Source: CAYVQF01 sp964454015
GTDB taxonomy: Bacteria; Myxococcota_A; Bradymonadia; UBA4248
NCBI GenBank assembly: GCA_964454015.1
Contig: CAYVQF010000013.1
Span: 1 to 64,000 of the forward strand
DNA length: 64,000 bases
Direction: 5' to 3'
The translations under genes were made by a program, and so were the position numbers. Shown piece by piece: positions 9,315 to 18,600 of this stretch (within the stretch, counting starts at the first letter, position 1; each line of letters starts with the position of its first letter). The notes under the pieces are model-generated. The model saw only the letters and a program-made list of their open reading frames with translations, was not told where the DNA came from and did not search any database.

Positions 9315-9965
9315 ATGGCTTTGCGTGCGTGGGTTTTGTGCCGAGACTATCAGTCGCTGCAAGGTTGGCAGCGTCTGGACGCGTGGCTACGCAGCATAGG
9401 GTTGCGGTGTGAGCGGGGTGGTGGGCGCTTTCCGCAGTGGCGCGTGGGGCTGGTGGGGATGCCCTCTTTGGCGCGACGACTCTTCGTCGAGGCTCACACC
9501 TTTACGGTGGTGGCACAGGATGGTTACGGTTGGCTGTCTGCCGAGGAGGCTGCGTCGTTTCGGGTGGGCTTAGGGTGGCCGGTGGTGCAGCGGGTGGAGG
9601 TCGTCTCAAGTGAGGCGAGCGCCAACGACGCGTTGGTTTTGGCGCACTTGGTCTTGGGGCTGGCCGAGCGTCTGGGCGGGGTGGTGGACTGTGGCGGGGA
9701 GCTGCCGCCGTTGGCGAGTGGTGGCAGTGGCTGGGCACCTGAAATTGCGGCCTTGACGTTGGCGTGCCGAAAGCAAGTGCTTGCATCTTTTCCAGGACGC
9801 GTTTATGAGGTGGCCAGCGAGGACTCGGAGGGGGACTTGCAGGTGCGTCATGTGCTGGATGTCGCATTTTTTGCGGCGTGGTTGGCGCAGCCATCCTGTC
9901 CGCTGGTTGAGCTGTTTTGTTGCGAGACGCTGCCACAGAGGAGTGGCGTTGTGTTAGAGTGTTGA
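9315..9965 (+). CDS. Hypothetical protein, weak resemblance to DUF6368
   Basis: 216 residues from the ATG at 9315 (GAGGG upstream). No signal peptide. The second half (DALVLAHLVLGLAERLGGVVDCGGELPP... followed by VRHVLDVAFFAAWLAQPSCPLVEL) resembles the pattern I associate with DUF6368, a family seen among actinobacterial and deltaproteobacterial small proteins and sometimes suggested to be immunity-like. That assignment is from memory and tentative. No toxin gene is visible beside it. It stands alone between the rhodanese gene and a small acidic protein. Confidence 0.6.
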   Translation: MALRAWVLCRDYQSLQGWQRLDAWLRSIGLRCERGGGRFPQWRVGLVGMPSLARRLFVEAHTFTVVAQDGYGWLSAEEAASFRVGLGWPVVQRVEVVSSEASANDALVLAHLVLGLAERLGGVVDCGGELPPLASGGSGWAPEIAALTLACRKQVLASFPGRVYEVASEDSEGDLQVRHVLDVAFFAAWLAQPSCPLVELFCCETLPQRSGVVLEC

Positions 9966-10096
9966 TTTCCCATGTCACGGTCGCCATAGCGAGTAAACGC
10001 AGGTGTGTTTGCAGGTAGGGAGACTTTGGTGATTCTACCGATTCCCGCGCTTGGTTGGACTGGGCATTTTCCTTCACCGAAGGAGAGTTAACTGCC

Positions 10097-10378
10097 GTGA
10101 ATTTGCTAACTACCCTGGAAAAGATTCTCGATTTCGCCGATCCTTCGGAGCACGCCGACGACATCCGCGCGATGTTGGTCAAGATCAAGAAAGGCCTGCG
10201 CAAGAGCGTGGACGACGAGGAGCTGCGCGACTATGTCAACGAGTACCTCGATGCCTGGCTCGAGGCGGATGCGATTGAAGACGATCCCGATGCGTTCAAG
10301 GAGGAGACGCAGGATCTCCTCGAAGAGCTTGAAGAAGACGAGGACGAAGACGAGGACTTCGAAGACGACGACGATTGA
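10097..10378 (+). CDS. Small acidic-tailed hypothetical protein
   Basis: 93 residues. The start is probably the GTG at 10097, because AAGGAG lies 11 bases upstream; the alternative TTG at 10055 has no ribosome-binding site. The N-terminal two thirds look helical (LTTLEKILDFADPSEHADDIRAML...). The last 25 residues are almost all Asp/Glu and end EDDDD. It is followed by a clear intrinsic terminator, so it is transcribed as a unit ending here. Function unknown; the acidic tail could bind a basic protein or mimic nucleic acid (inference). Confidence 0.75.
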   Translation: MNLLTTLEKILDFADPSEHADDIRAMLVKIKKGLRKSVDDEELRDYVNEYLDAWLEADAIEDDPDAFKEETQDLLEELEEDEDEDEDFEDDDD

Positions 10379-10427
10379 GCCTTGCAGGTCTGTAGGCCAC
10401 GCAGGCGGCGTGGGATGAGGCGTTTGG

Positions 10428-10453
10428 GGTGGCCGATGGGGCCACCTTTTTTT
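10428..10453 (+). terminator. Rho-independent terminator
   Basis: A 7-bp perfect stem (GGTGGCC / GGCCACC) with a 5-nt loop followed directly by seven T residues, 50 bp downstream of the small acidic gene. This is the clearest intrinsic terminator in the window. Confidence 0.85.
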
Positions 10454-10628
10454 GTCTAGGGCGTGGTCGTTGGTGGGTGGGGCGTTGGCGCGGCCTCTGG
10501 CGCGAATCATGCGACGTGGGGGGGTGTGCGCCAGTCGCGGGGTGTGGTAGAGTCGCTCTCTGAGCGACGATTTTCGTGCTGCTCGTGGCGTGGTGTGAGT
10601 CGTTTGGCCGAGAATAGCGCCTGGGGTA

Positions 10629-12629
10629 ATGAGAGCGATGGATGAGAGTTCGGGCCCAACCTACGATCCGCGTGCTGATGAACTCGTCGCACCAGGGACG
10701 GTGGTCGGTGCAAGATACACCGTGGTTCGCCATCTCGCCGCTGGCGGGATGGCGCGGGTTTATGTGGCGGTGCAGGCGCCTCTGGGGCGCACGGTTGCTC
10801 TGAAGATCTTGAATAGGGACCTGTGCCACAACGAGGGTGTGGCGAAGCGCTTCTTCCGAGAAGCGGTTGCCGTTAGTCAGCTTTCGCATCCCAACACCAT
10901 CAAGGTCTACGACTTCGGCGAGACCGAGGACGGCCGCTTTTTCATCGCCATGGAGCTGTTGGAGGGTGAACCTCTGAGTGTGCGCATTCGCCGTGAGGGG
11001 ATGTTGCATGCCGAGGTGGCGATTCCCATAGCGTTGCAGGTGGCGCGCTCCTTGGCGGAGGCCCATCGACGCGGGATCGTGCATCGGGATCTGAAGCCGG
11101 ACAACATTTTCTTAGGTCGCATCGAGCATGATTTCGTCAAGGTCTTGGACTTTGGCATCGCGAAGTTTCAAGAGGCGAACGAGGGTGTGACCAAGCTGAC
11201 ACAGTTTGGCACGGTGCCAGGGACGCCTGAGTACATGAGTCCCGAGCAGGCGCAGGGGACGGATCTGGATGGCCGGGCCGACATCTATTCCCTGGGCGTG
11301 GTCCTCTATGAGATGCTTTCGGGGCATACGCCCTTCAGTGAGTCGACCTTCTTGGCGACGGTGCTCAAGCACTTGCACGATAGTCCACCGCCTCTGCCCG
11401 AAGGCGTGCCGCGGTCGGTGTCCGACTTCGTCATCCAGCGGGCGCTTGCCAAAAAGCGCGACGATAGACCCGACCATGCCGAAGCCTTCATCGAGGAGTT
11501 GGAAGACGCGGCGCTGTTGGCAGGCGTGGGCCCTGGCTACGGGCACACGGGTGATTTGCACAAGAAGGACGCAGAGATTCAGGCGCTGCGGTCGCAGCTC
11601 GCCCATGCCCAGGCTGAGCTCCAGCGTTCGACCGTGCTGGAGGTGGTCGCAGAGAAGCCAGAACCGGCGGTCGCGTCACGCTTAGGCCCCGGGCCCGTCG
11701 CCGAGGCAGCGACGGAGCGCGCGCCCACCGATTACGGTGAACGGCGCGTCCAGACACGGCAGTCGACCCTCGAGGCCCGCCGCTCGACCATGCCACCGCC
11801 GCCACCGCGTTCGCGTATCACCACGCTGCGAGGCCCCGCTGTCGATGAAGCGGGCGGCGTCGTGCCACGGGACGCTTCGCCAGCGCCACGTGCGGTGCAA
11901 CGGACAGCGGGACCCGTGTCGCGGCCACAGCCACAGCCACAGCCACAGCCACAGCCACAACGACCGCGTCCGGCACCGGGGAGTCAACGCGACGAGCGGC
12001 GGGTGCCACCGCCCGGCCACTTGGAAGGGCGGCGGGTGCCACCGCCTGGCCACTTGGAAGAGCGGCGGTTGCCACCAGCGGCGCGTCCCGTCGACGAGGA
12101 CGAAGCGACCCGCTTGGATTGGCCCCAGTTGCCCCAGAAAGGCGCGGTGAGCACCGCTGGGGGGGGGCCGCGTGAGAGTCAGCAACGCTTGGCTCCGGTG
12201 GAGCGTCCGTCGATGAAAGAGGCGCCCGCCGTCGAGCGCAGCCCGACGCGCATGGATTGGAAGTCCGACATCGAACATCCCACGGTGCGGGTTGCGCCGG
12301 CAGCGCCGCCAGCGAACGTGTCCCAGACGGTGATGGCCTATGCGGAGCCAGTCATCGAGCTGCTCGGTCCCAACCGCAACGCGAGCCAGTTGCAGCAGGC
12401 CTTGGTCTTTGCCAAGACCGTGTGGAACGCCATCGTTCGCGGTGGTTCGGAGCTGGCGGAGGCTCGCGGCCTGGTGGCCGATTCGCCCAAGATGCTGGAG
12501 GTGTTTGACATCCTTGCTGATCGCAAGCTGCGGGCCTTTGGAGAGCATCATTGGCTCATCGACGGGGTCGAGGTGATCCCCAAAGAGAAAGGGCTGGCGA
12601 TCCAGGTGAAGGTCGTGGTGCCTGGCTGA
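10629..12629 (+). CDS. Ser/Thr protein kinase with long Pro/Arg linker and C-terminal domain
   Basis: 666 residues; an ATG three codons in (10638) is an alternative start. The kinase domain spans about residues 25-295, with glycine loop AAGGMARVY, catalytic Lys59 (VALKIL), HRDLKPDN at 152-159, DFG at 174-176, GTPEYMSPEQ and DIYSLGVVLYEML, so all catalytic motifs are intact (Hanks type, PknB-like). A short coiled-coil-like stretch (IQALRSQLAHAQAEL) follows, then a low-complexity linker with a PQ run and two 11-residue RVPPPGHLE repeats. A conserved-looking C-terminal domain begins near residue 560 (TVMAYAEPVIELLGPNRNASQLQQAL). No membrane segment is visible, so it is probably cytoplasmic. Substrate unknown. 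Confidence 0.93.
   Translation: MRAMDESSGPTYDPRADELVAPGTVVGARYTVVRHLAAGGMARVYVAVQAPLGRTVALKILNRDLCHNEGVAKRFFREAVAVSQLSHPNTIKVYDFGETEDGRFFIAMELLEGEPLSVRIRREGMLHAEVAIPIALQVARSLAEAHRRGIVHRDLKPDNIFLGRIEHDFVKVLDFGIAKFQEANEGVTKLTQFGTVPGTPEYMSPEQAQGTDLDGRADIYSLGVVLYEMLSGHTPFSESTFLATVLKHLHDSPPPLPEGVPRSVSDFVIQRALAKKRDDRPDHAEAFIEELEDAALLAGVGPGYGHTGDLHKKDAEIQALRSQLAHAQAELQRSTVLEVVAEKPEPAVASRLGPGPVAEAATERAPTDYGERRVQTRQSTLEARRSTMPPPPPRSRITTLRGPAVDEAGGVVPRDASPAPRAVQRTAGPVSRPQPQPQPQPQPQRPRPAPGSQRDERRVPPPGHLEGRRVPPPGHLEERRLPPAARPVDEDEATRLDWPQLPQKGAVSTAGGGPRESQQRLAPVERPSMKEAPAVERSPTRMDWKSDIEHPTVRVAPAAPPANVSQTVMAYAEPVIELLGPNRNASQLQQALVFAKTVWNAIVRGGSELAEARGLVADSPKMLEVFDILADRKLRAFGEHHWLIDGVEVIPKEKGLAIQVKVVVPG
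11925..11960 (+). repeat. CCACAG hexanucleotide microsatellite
   Basis: Five perfect CCACAG units and a sixth reading CCACAA, in frame and encoding a (Pro-Gln)n run in the kinase linker. Copy-number change by slippage would keep the frame and lengthen or shorten the linker. Confidence 0.9.
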
Positions 12630-12646
12630 GATCGAGGAGGACCCGG

Positions 12647-13180
12647 ATGGCCGATTCAGAGGGGACAGGCGGTGGGACGCTTCAGGCGTTGCTCGAAGTG
12701 GGGGCGCTGCTGGGAGGGGATGCGTCGTTGGCGGCGGAGCTGCGCTTGGCTCACGAGGACGCGGCGAGTTTCGTTGCCAGCTATGAGGAGCGTTTCTGCG
12801 ACTGGCCAGGTTGGGAGGCGGCGCCGCTGCCCTGGTTGGCGTTGGTGACGGGGCTGGTGGCGCGCGGGTTGGCGGCGGAGTTGGCCCTAGAGGAAGACGA
12901 AGCGGCAGATGTGATGTGGGCCGTGGATCAGCTCTTCTGGACGTCTGATGCGGGTGAGCTGCCGGGGGGCTGGGCGTGGGTGACGCCTGAGCAGCGGTCC
13001 TCTGCTGAGTTGCTGCTGCTGGCGGTGGCGGCGCGGCTGAGCGCGCAGGGTTGGACCTTGGGGGGCTTTGAGTTGGACGCGGCGGAGGCTTTCGTCGCGG
13101 CCGAGGGCGAAATCTTTGCTCGCTGCCAGCGCCTGCTCGCTGAGAGCGGTTGGCCTGCCATGGGACCGGTCAAGCTGTGA
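12647..13180 (+). CDS. Hypothetical protein
   Basis: 177 residues from the ATG at 12647, with GAGGAGG directly upstream and 17 bp after the kinase stop, so probably translated from the kinase transcript. The protein is Ala/Leu/Glu-rich and helical (YEERFCDWPGWEAAPLPWLALVTGLVARGL, ADVMWAVDQLFW). The pattern recalls DUF6630-type proteins, but I am not sure. No signal peptide or catalytic motif is visible. It ends 10 bp before the convergent pnp gene. Confidence 0.7.
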   Translation: MADSEGTGGGTLQALLEVGALLGGDASLAAELRLAHEDAASFVASYEERFCDWPGWEAAPLPWLALVTGLVARGLAAELALEEDEAADVMWAVDQLFWTSDAGELPGGWAWVTPEQRSSAELLLLAVAARLSAQGWTLGGFELDAAEAFVAAEGEIFARCQRLLAESGWPAMGPVKL

Positions 13181-13190
13181 AGCCGATGGT

Positions 13191-15263
13191 TTAGGCGCTG
13201 CGATGAGAGACGCGGATGTTGCCGCGGTCGTCGACGCCGAGAATCTTGACCATGACGACATCGCCGAGTTGGTAGCGATCGTCGACGCGTCCGCTGCGGT
13301 CATCGTTGAGGTCGGCGAAGTGGAGCGAGGCTTCGGTGCCGGGGAAGAGCTCGAGGCGCATGAATGGCGGCGAGATGCGGGCGATGGTGGCGGGCACGAC
13401 CTCGCCGATGGTGGGCTCGCGGAGGGTGAGCATGAGCTTGCGTTGGGCCGCCTGTACGGCTTTGGGGTCCGTTGCGGCGACGCGGATCCAGCCTTGGTCG
13501 TCGATGTCGATGTCGGTGCCGGTGGAGCTGGCGAGGTGGCGGATGCCAGCGCCGCCGGGACCAATGATGTCGCCGATGCGCTCTTTGCGTGCTTTGATGC
13601 GGAGCACTTTGACGGCGTGCTCGGGGACAGAGGTGCGGCTCTGGGGGAGGACGCTGAGCATGCGGTCCAAGATGTGGAGGCGGGCTTTTTGGGCGGCGTC
13701 GAGGGCCTGGGTGAGGGTCTCTTTGCTGAGCCCCTCGATTTTGAGATCCATCTGCAGGGCCGTGATGCCTTGGCGCGTGCCGCAGACCTTGAAGTCCATG
13801 TCACCCAGGTGATCTTCATCGCCGAGGATATCCGTGAGGATGGCCCTTTGCTCGCCTTGGACGATGAGTCCCATGGCGACGCCGGCGACGGGTGCGCTGA
13901 GGGGGACGCCGGCATCCATCAAGGAGAGGCAGCCGGCGCAGACCGTGGCCATGGAGGACGAGCCGTTTGAAGAGAGGATGTCACTGACGACGCGGATGGT
14001 GTAGGGGAAGTCGTCCTTCGAGGGGATGACGCGTCGCAAGGCGCGTTGGGCGAGGGCGCCATGGCCGATTTCTCGCCGTCCAGGCGTGCGGGGGGCCCGC
14101 GCTTCGCCGACGGAGAAGGGGGGGAAGTTGTAATGGAGGAAGAAGCTGTCGTCCTTGCTTCCGTAGAGATTCTCCTGACGGAGGCTGTCGCGGGGTCCGC
14201 CGAGGGTGGTCGTGGCGAGGGCCTGGGTTTCGCCGCGGGTGAAGAGGGCTGAGCCGTGGGCGCTGGGGAGGAGTCGGACCTCACTGTGAATGTGTCGGAC
14301 TTGGTGGTGTTGGCGTCCGTCGAAGCGCTTACCTGCGAGGATGAAGGCGCGGGCGGCGTCTCTGGCGGAGCGTTCGATGGCGTGGTTGATCTGGGTGAGG
14401 GTGGCGGCGTCGCGTTCGTCGCAGGCGGCGGTACAGGCGTCGAGGGCTTGTTTCTTGACTGCGGCGAGGGCGCTGCGGCGTTCGGCTTTGGTGGTGTTGG
14501 CCAGGGCTTCGTGCCAGGCGGGCGTCAAGTCGTCGACGATGGCCAGGCAGGGGGCGGGTAAAGGCGGCGGCGGCGGGATGGTTCTTTTGCCGATGCCGTG
14601 GTTTTTCTGCCACCTGCTCTGGAGGGCGAGGAGCGTCTGGGCGGCCTTTTGGGCGCCGAGGAGGGCGTCGAGGACCTCAGCTTCGGTGCATTCGGCGGCG
14701 CCGCCTTCGACCATGAGGATGCCTGGTTGGCCGACGGAGACGACGAAATCGAGGCTGGCCGAGTCGCAAGCGGCGGGGGCTGGGAAGAGGGAGAGGCCCT
14801 GGGGTGAGCCAGCGACGCGGAGGGCGGCGACGGGGCCCTCCCAGGGGATGTCGGAGATGGAGAGGGCGAGTGAGGCGGCGTTGATGGTGAGGGTGGGGAT
14901 GTCGACCTTCGGGTCGGCTGAGTAGACCGTGGCGGTGATGACGGTTTCAGCGTTGAATCCCTTGGGGAAGAGGGGGCGTAAAGAGCGATCGATGAGGCGA
15001 GAGGCGAGGACTTCTGCGTCAGAGGGGCGAGCTTCGCGGCGACCGAAGGCGCCGGGGATGCGGGCAAAGGCGGAGAATTTTTCGCGGTAGTCGACGGTGA
15101 GGGGCACGAAAGCGCCGTCGCCGCTGGGGTTGCCGGCGACGACGGTGACCAAGACCACGGCTTGGCCCGCGCGGAGAACGACGCTGGCGTTGGTTTGGGG
15201 CGCCCAGGCGCCGGACTCGAAGTGGAGGGGGAGGTGGCCGATGGTGATGGATTCTTTGATCAT
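13191..15263 (-). CDS. pnp: Polyribonucleotide nucleotidyltransferase (PNPase)
   Basis: 690 residues, close to the usual 700. The first RNase PH-like domain has FARIPGAFGRREARPSD and ASRLIDRSLRPLFP; the second has HGSALFTRGETQAL, SDILSSNGSSSMA and DILGDEDHLGDMDFK, matching the active-site and phosphate-binding motifs. A KH domain (IGDIIGPGGAGIRHL) and an S1 domain (PGTEASLHFADL...VMVKILGVD) follow. It degrades RNA phosphorolytically 3' to 5' in the cytoplasm. Some canonical motifs drift: GRQHHQVRHI replaces the usual GR..DEIRPI. rpsO, the common upstream neighbour of pnp, is absent. The sequence before the ATG at 15263 lacks a strong ribosome-binding site. Confidence 0.95.
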   Translation of the reverse strand: MIKESITIGHLPLHFESGAWAPQTNASVVLRAGQAVVLVTVVAGNPSGDGAFVPLTVDYREKFSAFARIPGAFGRREARPSDAEVLASRLIDRSLRPLFPKGFNAETVITATVYSADPKVDIPTLTINAASLALSISDIPWEGPVAALRVAGSPQGLSLFPAPAACDSASLDFVVSVGQPGILMVEGGAAECTEAEVLDALLGAQKAAQTLLALQSRWQKNHGIGKRTIPPPPPLPAPCLAIVDDLTPAWHEALANTTKAERRSALAAVKKQALDACTAACDERDAATLTQINHAIERSARDAARAFILAGKRFDGRQHHQVRHIHSEVRLLPSAHGSALFTRGETQALATTTLGGPRDSLRQENLYGSKDDSFFLHYNFPPFSVGEARAPRTPGRREIGHGALAQRALRRVIPSKDDFPYTIRVVSDILSSNGSSSMATVCAGCLSLMDAGVPLSAPVAGVAMGLIVQGEQRAILTDILGDEDHLGDMDFKVCGTRQGITALQMDLKIEGLSKETLTQALDAAQKARLHILDRMLSVLPQSRTSVPEHAVKVLRIKARKERIGDIIGPGGAGIRHLASSTGTDIDIDDQGWIRVAATDPKAVQAAQRKLMLTLREPTIGEVVPATIARISPPFMRLELFPGTEASLHFADLNDDRSGRVDDRYQLGDVVMVKILGVDDRGNIRVSHRSA

Positions 15264-15606
15264 GATGTTTCGATGAGGAGAGGGGTGGACGTCGGTGAAG
15301 TGTCCGTCTTGCGCCGGCCATTATGGTAGGCATGGGCGGAGTTCACAACGGACGTGGTCGGGGTGGATGGGCTTTGAGGGGGGGCGATTTGTATTCTGAA
15401 AGAAGTCGCGTGCCTTGTTGAGGCTACGCAAAAAAGTAGGTAGATGCGGGTGTTGTGCCTGTTTTTAGAATACAGAAACGGTGCTTGGTGTTGACAGGGG
15501 GATCAACCGGAGGGCCACGGTCCGCTATAGTGACAGACGCATTGATTGAGGCATTGCGCCGGGGGAAGCCCGTGGTGCAGCAGGCTATTGCACGGAGGAG
15601 GAGACG
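15264..15606. other. Intergenic region between divergent pnp and a Cys-rich lipoprotein gene
   Basis: 343 bp between divergent genes, locally more AT-rich around 15390-15480. It must hold promoters for both genes. A TTGACA at 15491 and a TATAGT at 15526 are visible but 29 bp apart, too far for a sigma-70 pair. A strong ribosome-binding site (GGAGGAGGAG) precedes the lipoprotein start. No RNA gene or repeat seen. Confidence 0.5.
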
Positions 15607-18600
15607 ATGTCGGGACAAGTGCTGCGGTGGTGTTTGGTCGTGGTGGTGCTGCTGTGGGCCGGTGTGGCGTGTGATGACGGCGCCGGTACGAAGGTCGAGA
15701 GAGATGTGCTCGACCAGAGTGAAGAGGAAGTGGATGGCGTTATCTTGCCGGACGTGGATCCCGACACGGCAGAGATCGAGGGTGAGACGGAGACGGTGGA
15801 CCCCGATGTGCCCTGCGTGGCTCAAGGTGGTGTTTGCAGCGCCGATGAGATGTGTTGCGAGGGCGCGTGCAACAGCGCCGGGATCTGTGGTCCTGAGGCG
15901 TGTATTCCGACGGACGGGGAGTGCGTGAGCCACGACGCGTGCTGTAGCGCCTTCTGCGATCCCGAGACGTCGCTGTGTGCCTATTGCCTGGCGGCGGGAG
16001 AGGCCTGCACAGGCGAAGACGTGTGCTGTGGCGGGATGTGCAACAGCCAAGGGATATGCGGGGCCGAGGCTTGTGTAGCGGCAGGCGAGTTGTGTGCGGG
16101 CGACGACGATTGCTGTACGGGTCGCTGTAGTCCCACGACAGGGGTCTGTGAGACGTGCTCGGTGTTGACCGAGGTCTGTGGGAGCGACACGGAGTGTTGT
16201 TCGGGCATTTGCGATCCCGGTTCGCAGCGTTGTGCCCAGTGTCGGTCGCTGCAGTCGGTGTGTGCCGGGGACGGGGAGTGTTGTTCGGGGATTTGTGACG
16301 GTGGGGTGTGCTCGAGCTGTCGCCGCATCGGATCTGGGTGTGGGACGGATGGTGCCTGCTGTTCGGGGATCTGCGACCTGAAGGACCAGTTGTGTGTGTC
16401 GTGCCGGCGCGATGGTGGTGCCTGTGACGCCAACGGTCAGTGCTGTAATGGTTTCTGTGATCCCATGCTGGATCAGTGTGCGAACTGCAAGAGTGCTGGG
16501 AATGGTTGCTCTTTCCATGTGGAGTGCTGCTCGAACTATTGTGATCCCGACGGCGCGGTGTGCGCCGACTGCCGGCCCGATGGGGTGAGCTGTGTGCAGG
16601 GCGGGGATTGCTGTTCTGGGATCTGCGATCCCGTGTCAAACCAGTGTGGCTCGTGTCGCCGCGATGGTTTTGCCTGTACGAGCTCTGACGATTGCTGCAG
16701 CGGCAATTGCAATAATGATGGCGTGTGCGGCGTCGATGGCTGCGCGGCGACGGGGATGAGCTGCGAGGAGAGCAGCGCGTGCTGCACGGACTACTGCGAT
16801 CCCGTGTCAAAGCTGTGTGCCAACTGCCGTGGCAACACCTCGCCGTGCGCCAACAACGGCGAGTGCTGTTCTGGCTATTGCGACAATGGGACAGGTCTGT
16901 GTGCTGGTTGCAAAGGGAACACCATCCCGTGTGTCTTTGGTTCGGAGTGTTGTTCTGGGACGTGTGACCCCGTGGCAGGGACTTGTGGGACCTGTCTGGT
17001 GAACACCAACTCATGTAGCCAAGACGGGCAGTGTTGTTCTGGGGTCTGCGACGGGTTGATTGGGCAGTGTGCGGATTGTCGGATCAACACCAACCGCTGC
17101 GCGAGCGACGGTGAGTGCTGCTCGGGCATTTGTGATCCCGTGTCGCAGCGCTGCTCGACCTGTCGGGGGTTGAATGCCTCCTGCAGTGTGAACGGAGACT
17201 GCTGCACGGGGACGTGTAACGCCAATGGGGTATGCTCCATTACCAGTGGCGAGTGTACGCCTGCTGGCGGGAGCTGTGTCCAGGGAGTGGACTGCTGTTC
17301 CGGTCGATGTTCGACCCAGGGGCTGTGCCTGGCGGTGTCGAGCGGGTGTCGCATCGAAGGTGAGAATTGTGCCAGCGCCGCGGATTGCTGCTCCCTGAGC
17401 TGCGAGAGTGGTCAGTGTGGCAGTGGCTCGTGCCAGATGGCGGGCGCTGCCTGCACGAGTGACATGGCCTGTTGTAGCAACAAGTGCACGAACAGCGTCT
17501 GTGTGGCGCCGACTTTGTGTAAGCCAGCAGGAGAGTTGTGCAGCCTCGACAGCAACTGTTGCTCCTTGACCTGCGAGATGATGGACGGGCAGATGCGTTG
17601 TGCCCGGGGCGGTACTTGCCGTTCGACGGGAGAGGTGTGCGCGCGCGCGGCCGACTGCTGTAGTTACATCTGCACGGCGGGGTACTGTGCGGCGCCGCCT
17701 AGCGGTGGCCAGGACAAGTGCAAGATGGTGGGCGAGGCCTGTGAGGAGGGCAAAGAGTGTTGCTCCTTCTCTTGCGTTGGCGACGGCACGGCCTACAAGA
17801 GCTGTCGCTTTGCTGGCGGTTGTCAGCCCTTTGGCGAGCTGTGCACGACGGCGGCGAGTTGCTGTAACCAGGAGCCTTGTCAGGGTTCGCCGGGTACATG
17901 CACGCTCTTCGCGAACTCCATTTACGGTCGCTGTTCCAAGACCCAGGGCAATATGCCCACGGGCGCGATATGTGCGGGAGGCTATCCCTATGGCTCGAAC
18001 TGCTGCGGCGGCAACACCTATTGTCTGCCCACGGTGAGTGGTTTCGACCGCTGCTTGGGTGGCGACTACTCGGGCGACAACTGCTTGCCCAACGGGACGT
18101 CGTGCGCCCTGTCGGATCAGTGCTGTTCTGGTTTGTGTTCACCGGATCAGAGCGGCGCTTTGGTGTGTTCGGGTTCTTTCTGCCTGATCACGGGCGAGCC
18201 TTGCAAGAGCGACGGTGACTGTTGCTCTGGGAGCTGCGGCGACGATGGGCAGTGTTGTGTGGAGATGGGCTCGACCTGTAGTTCGTCCGCCGATTGTTGT
18301 GACGGGGTGTGCGACGCGGTCACGAGACAGTGCGCCCCGTGTCTGGTGGACACCAACGCGTGTCAGAGCGACGCCGATTGTTGCAGTGGGCTGTGCGATC
18401 CGTCGACGCGGCGCTGTGCGAGCTGTTTGGCCAACGGCAACAGTTGCGTCGCCAATGGCGACTGTTGTGGCGGCAATTGTAACAGCAGCGGAGTCTGCGG
18501 TCCTGATGCGTGCGTCCAGAACAACCTGGCGTGTACCAGCGATGCCCAGTGTTGCTCGAACTATTGCGATCCCGTGACGCAACGGTGTGGGTCATGCAAG

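Noticed and set aside
15491..15531. TTGACA and TATAGT as a sigma-70 promoter for the Cys-rich lipoprotein
   Set aside because: The spacing is 29 bp rather than about 17, so they cannot be one promoter.
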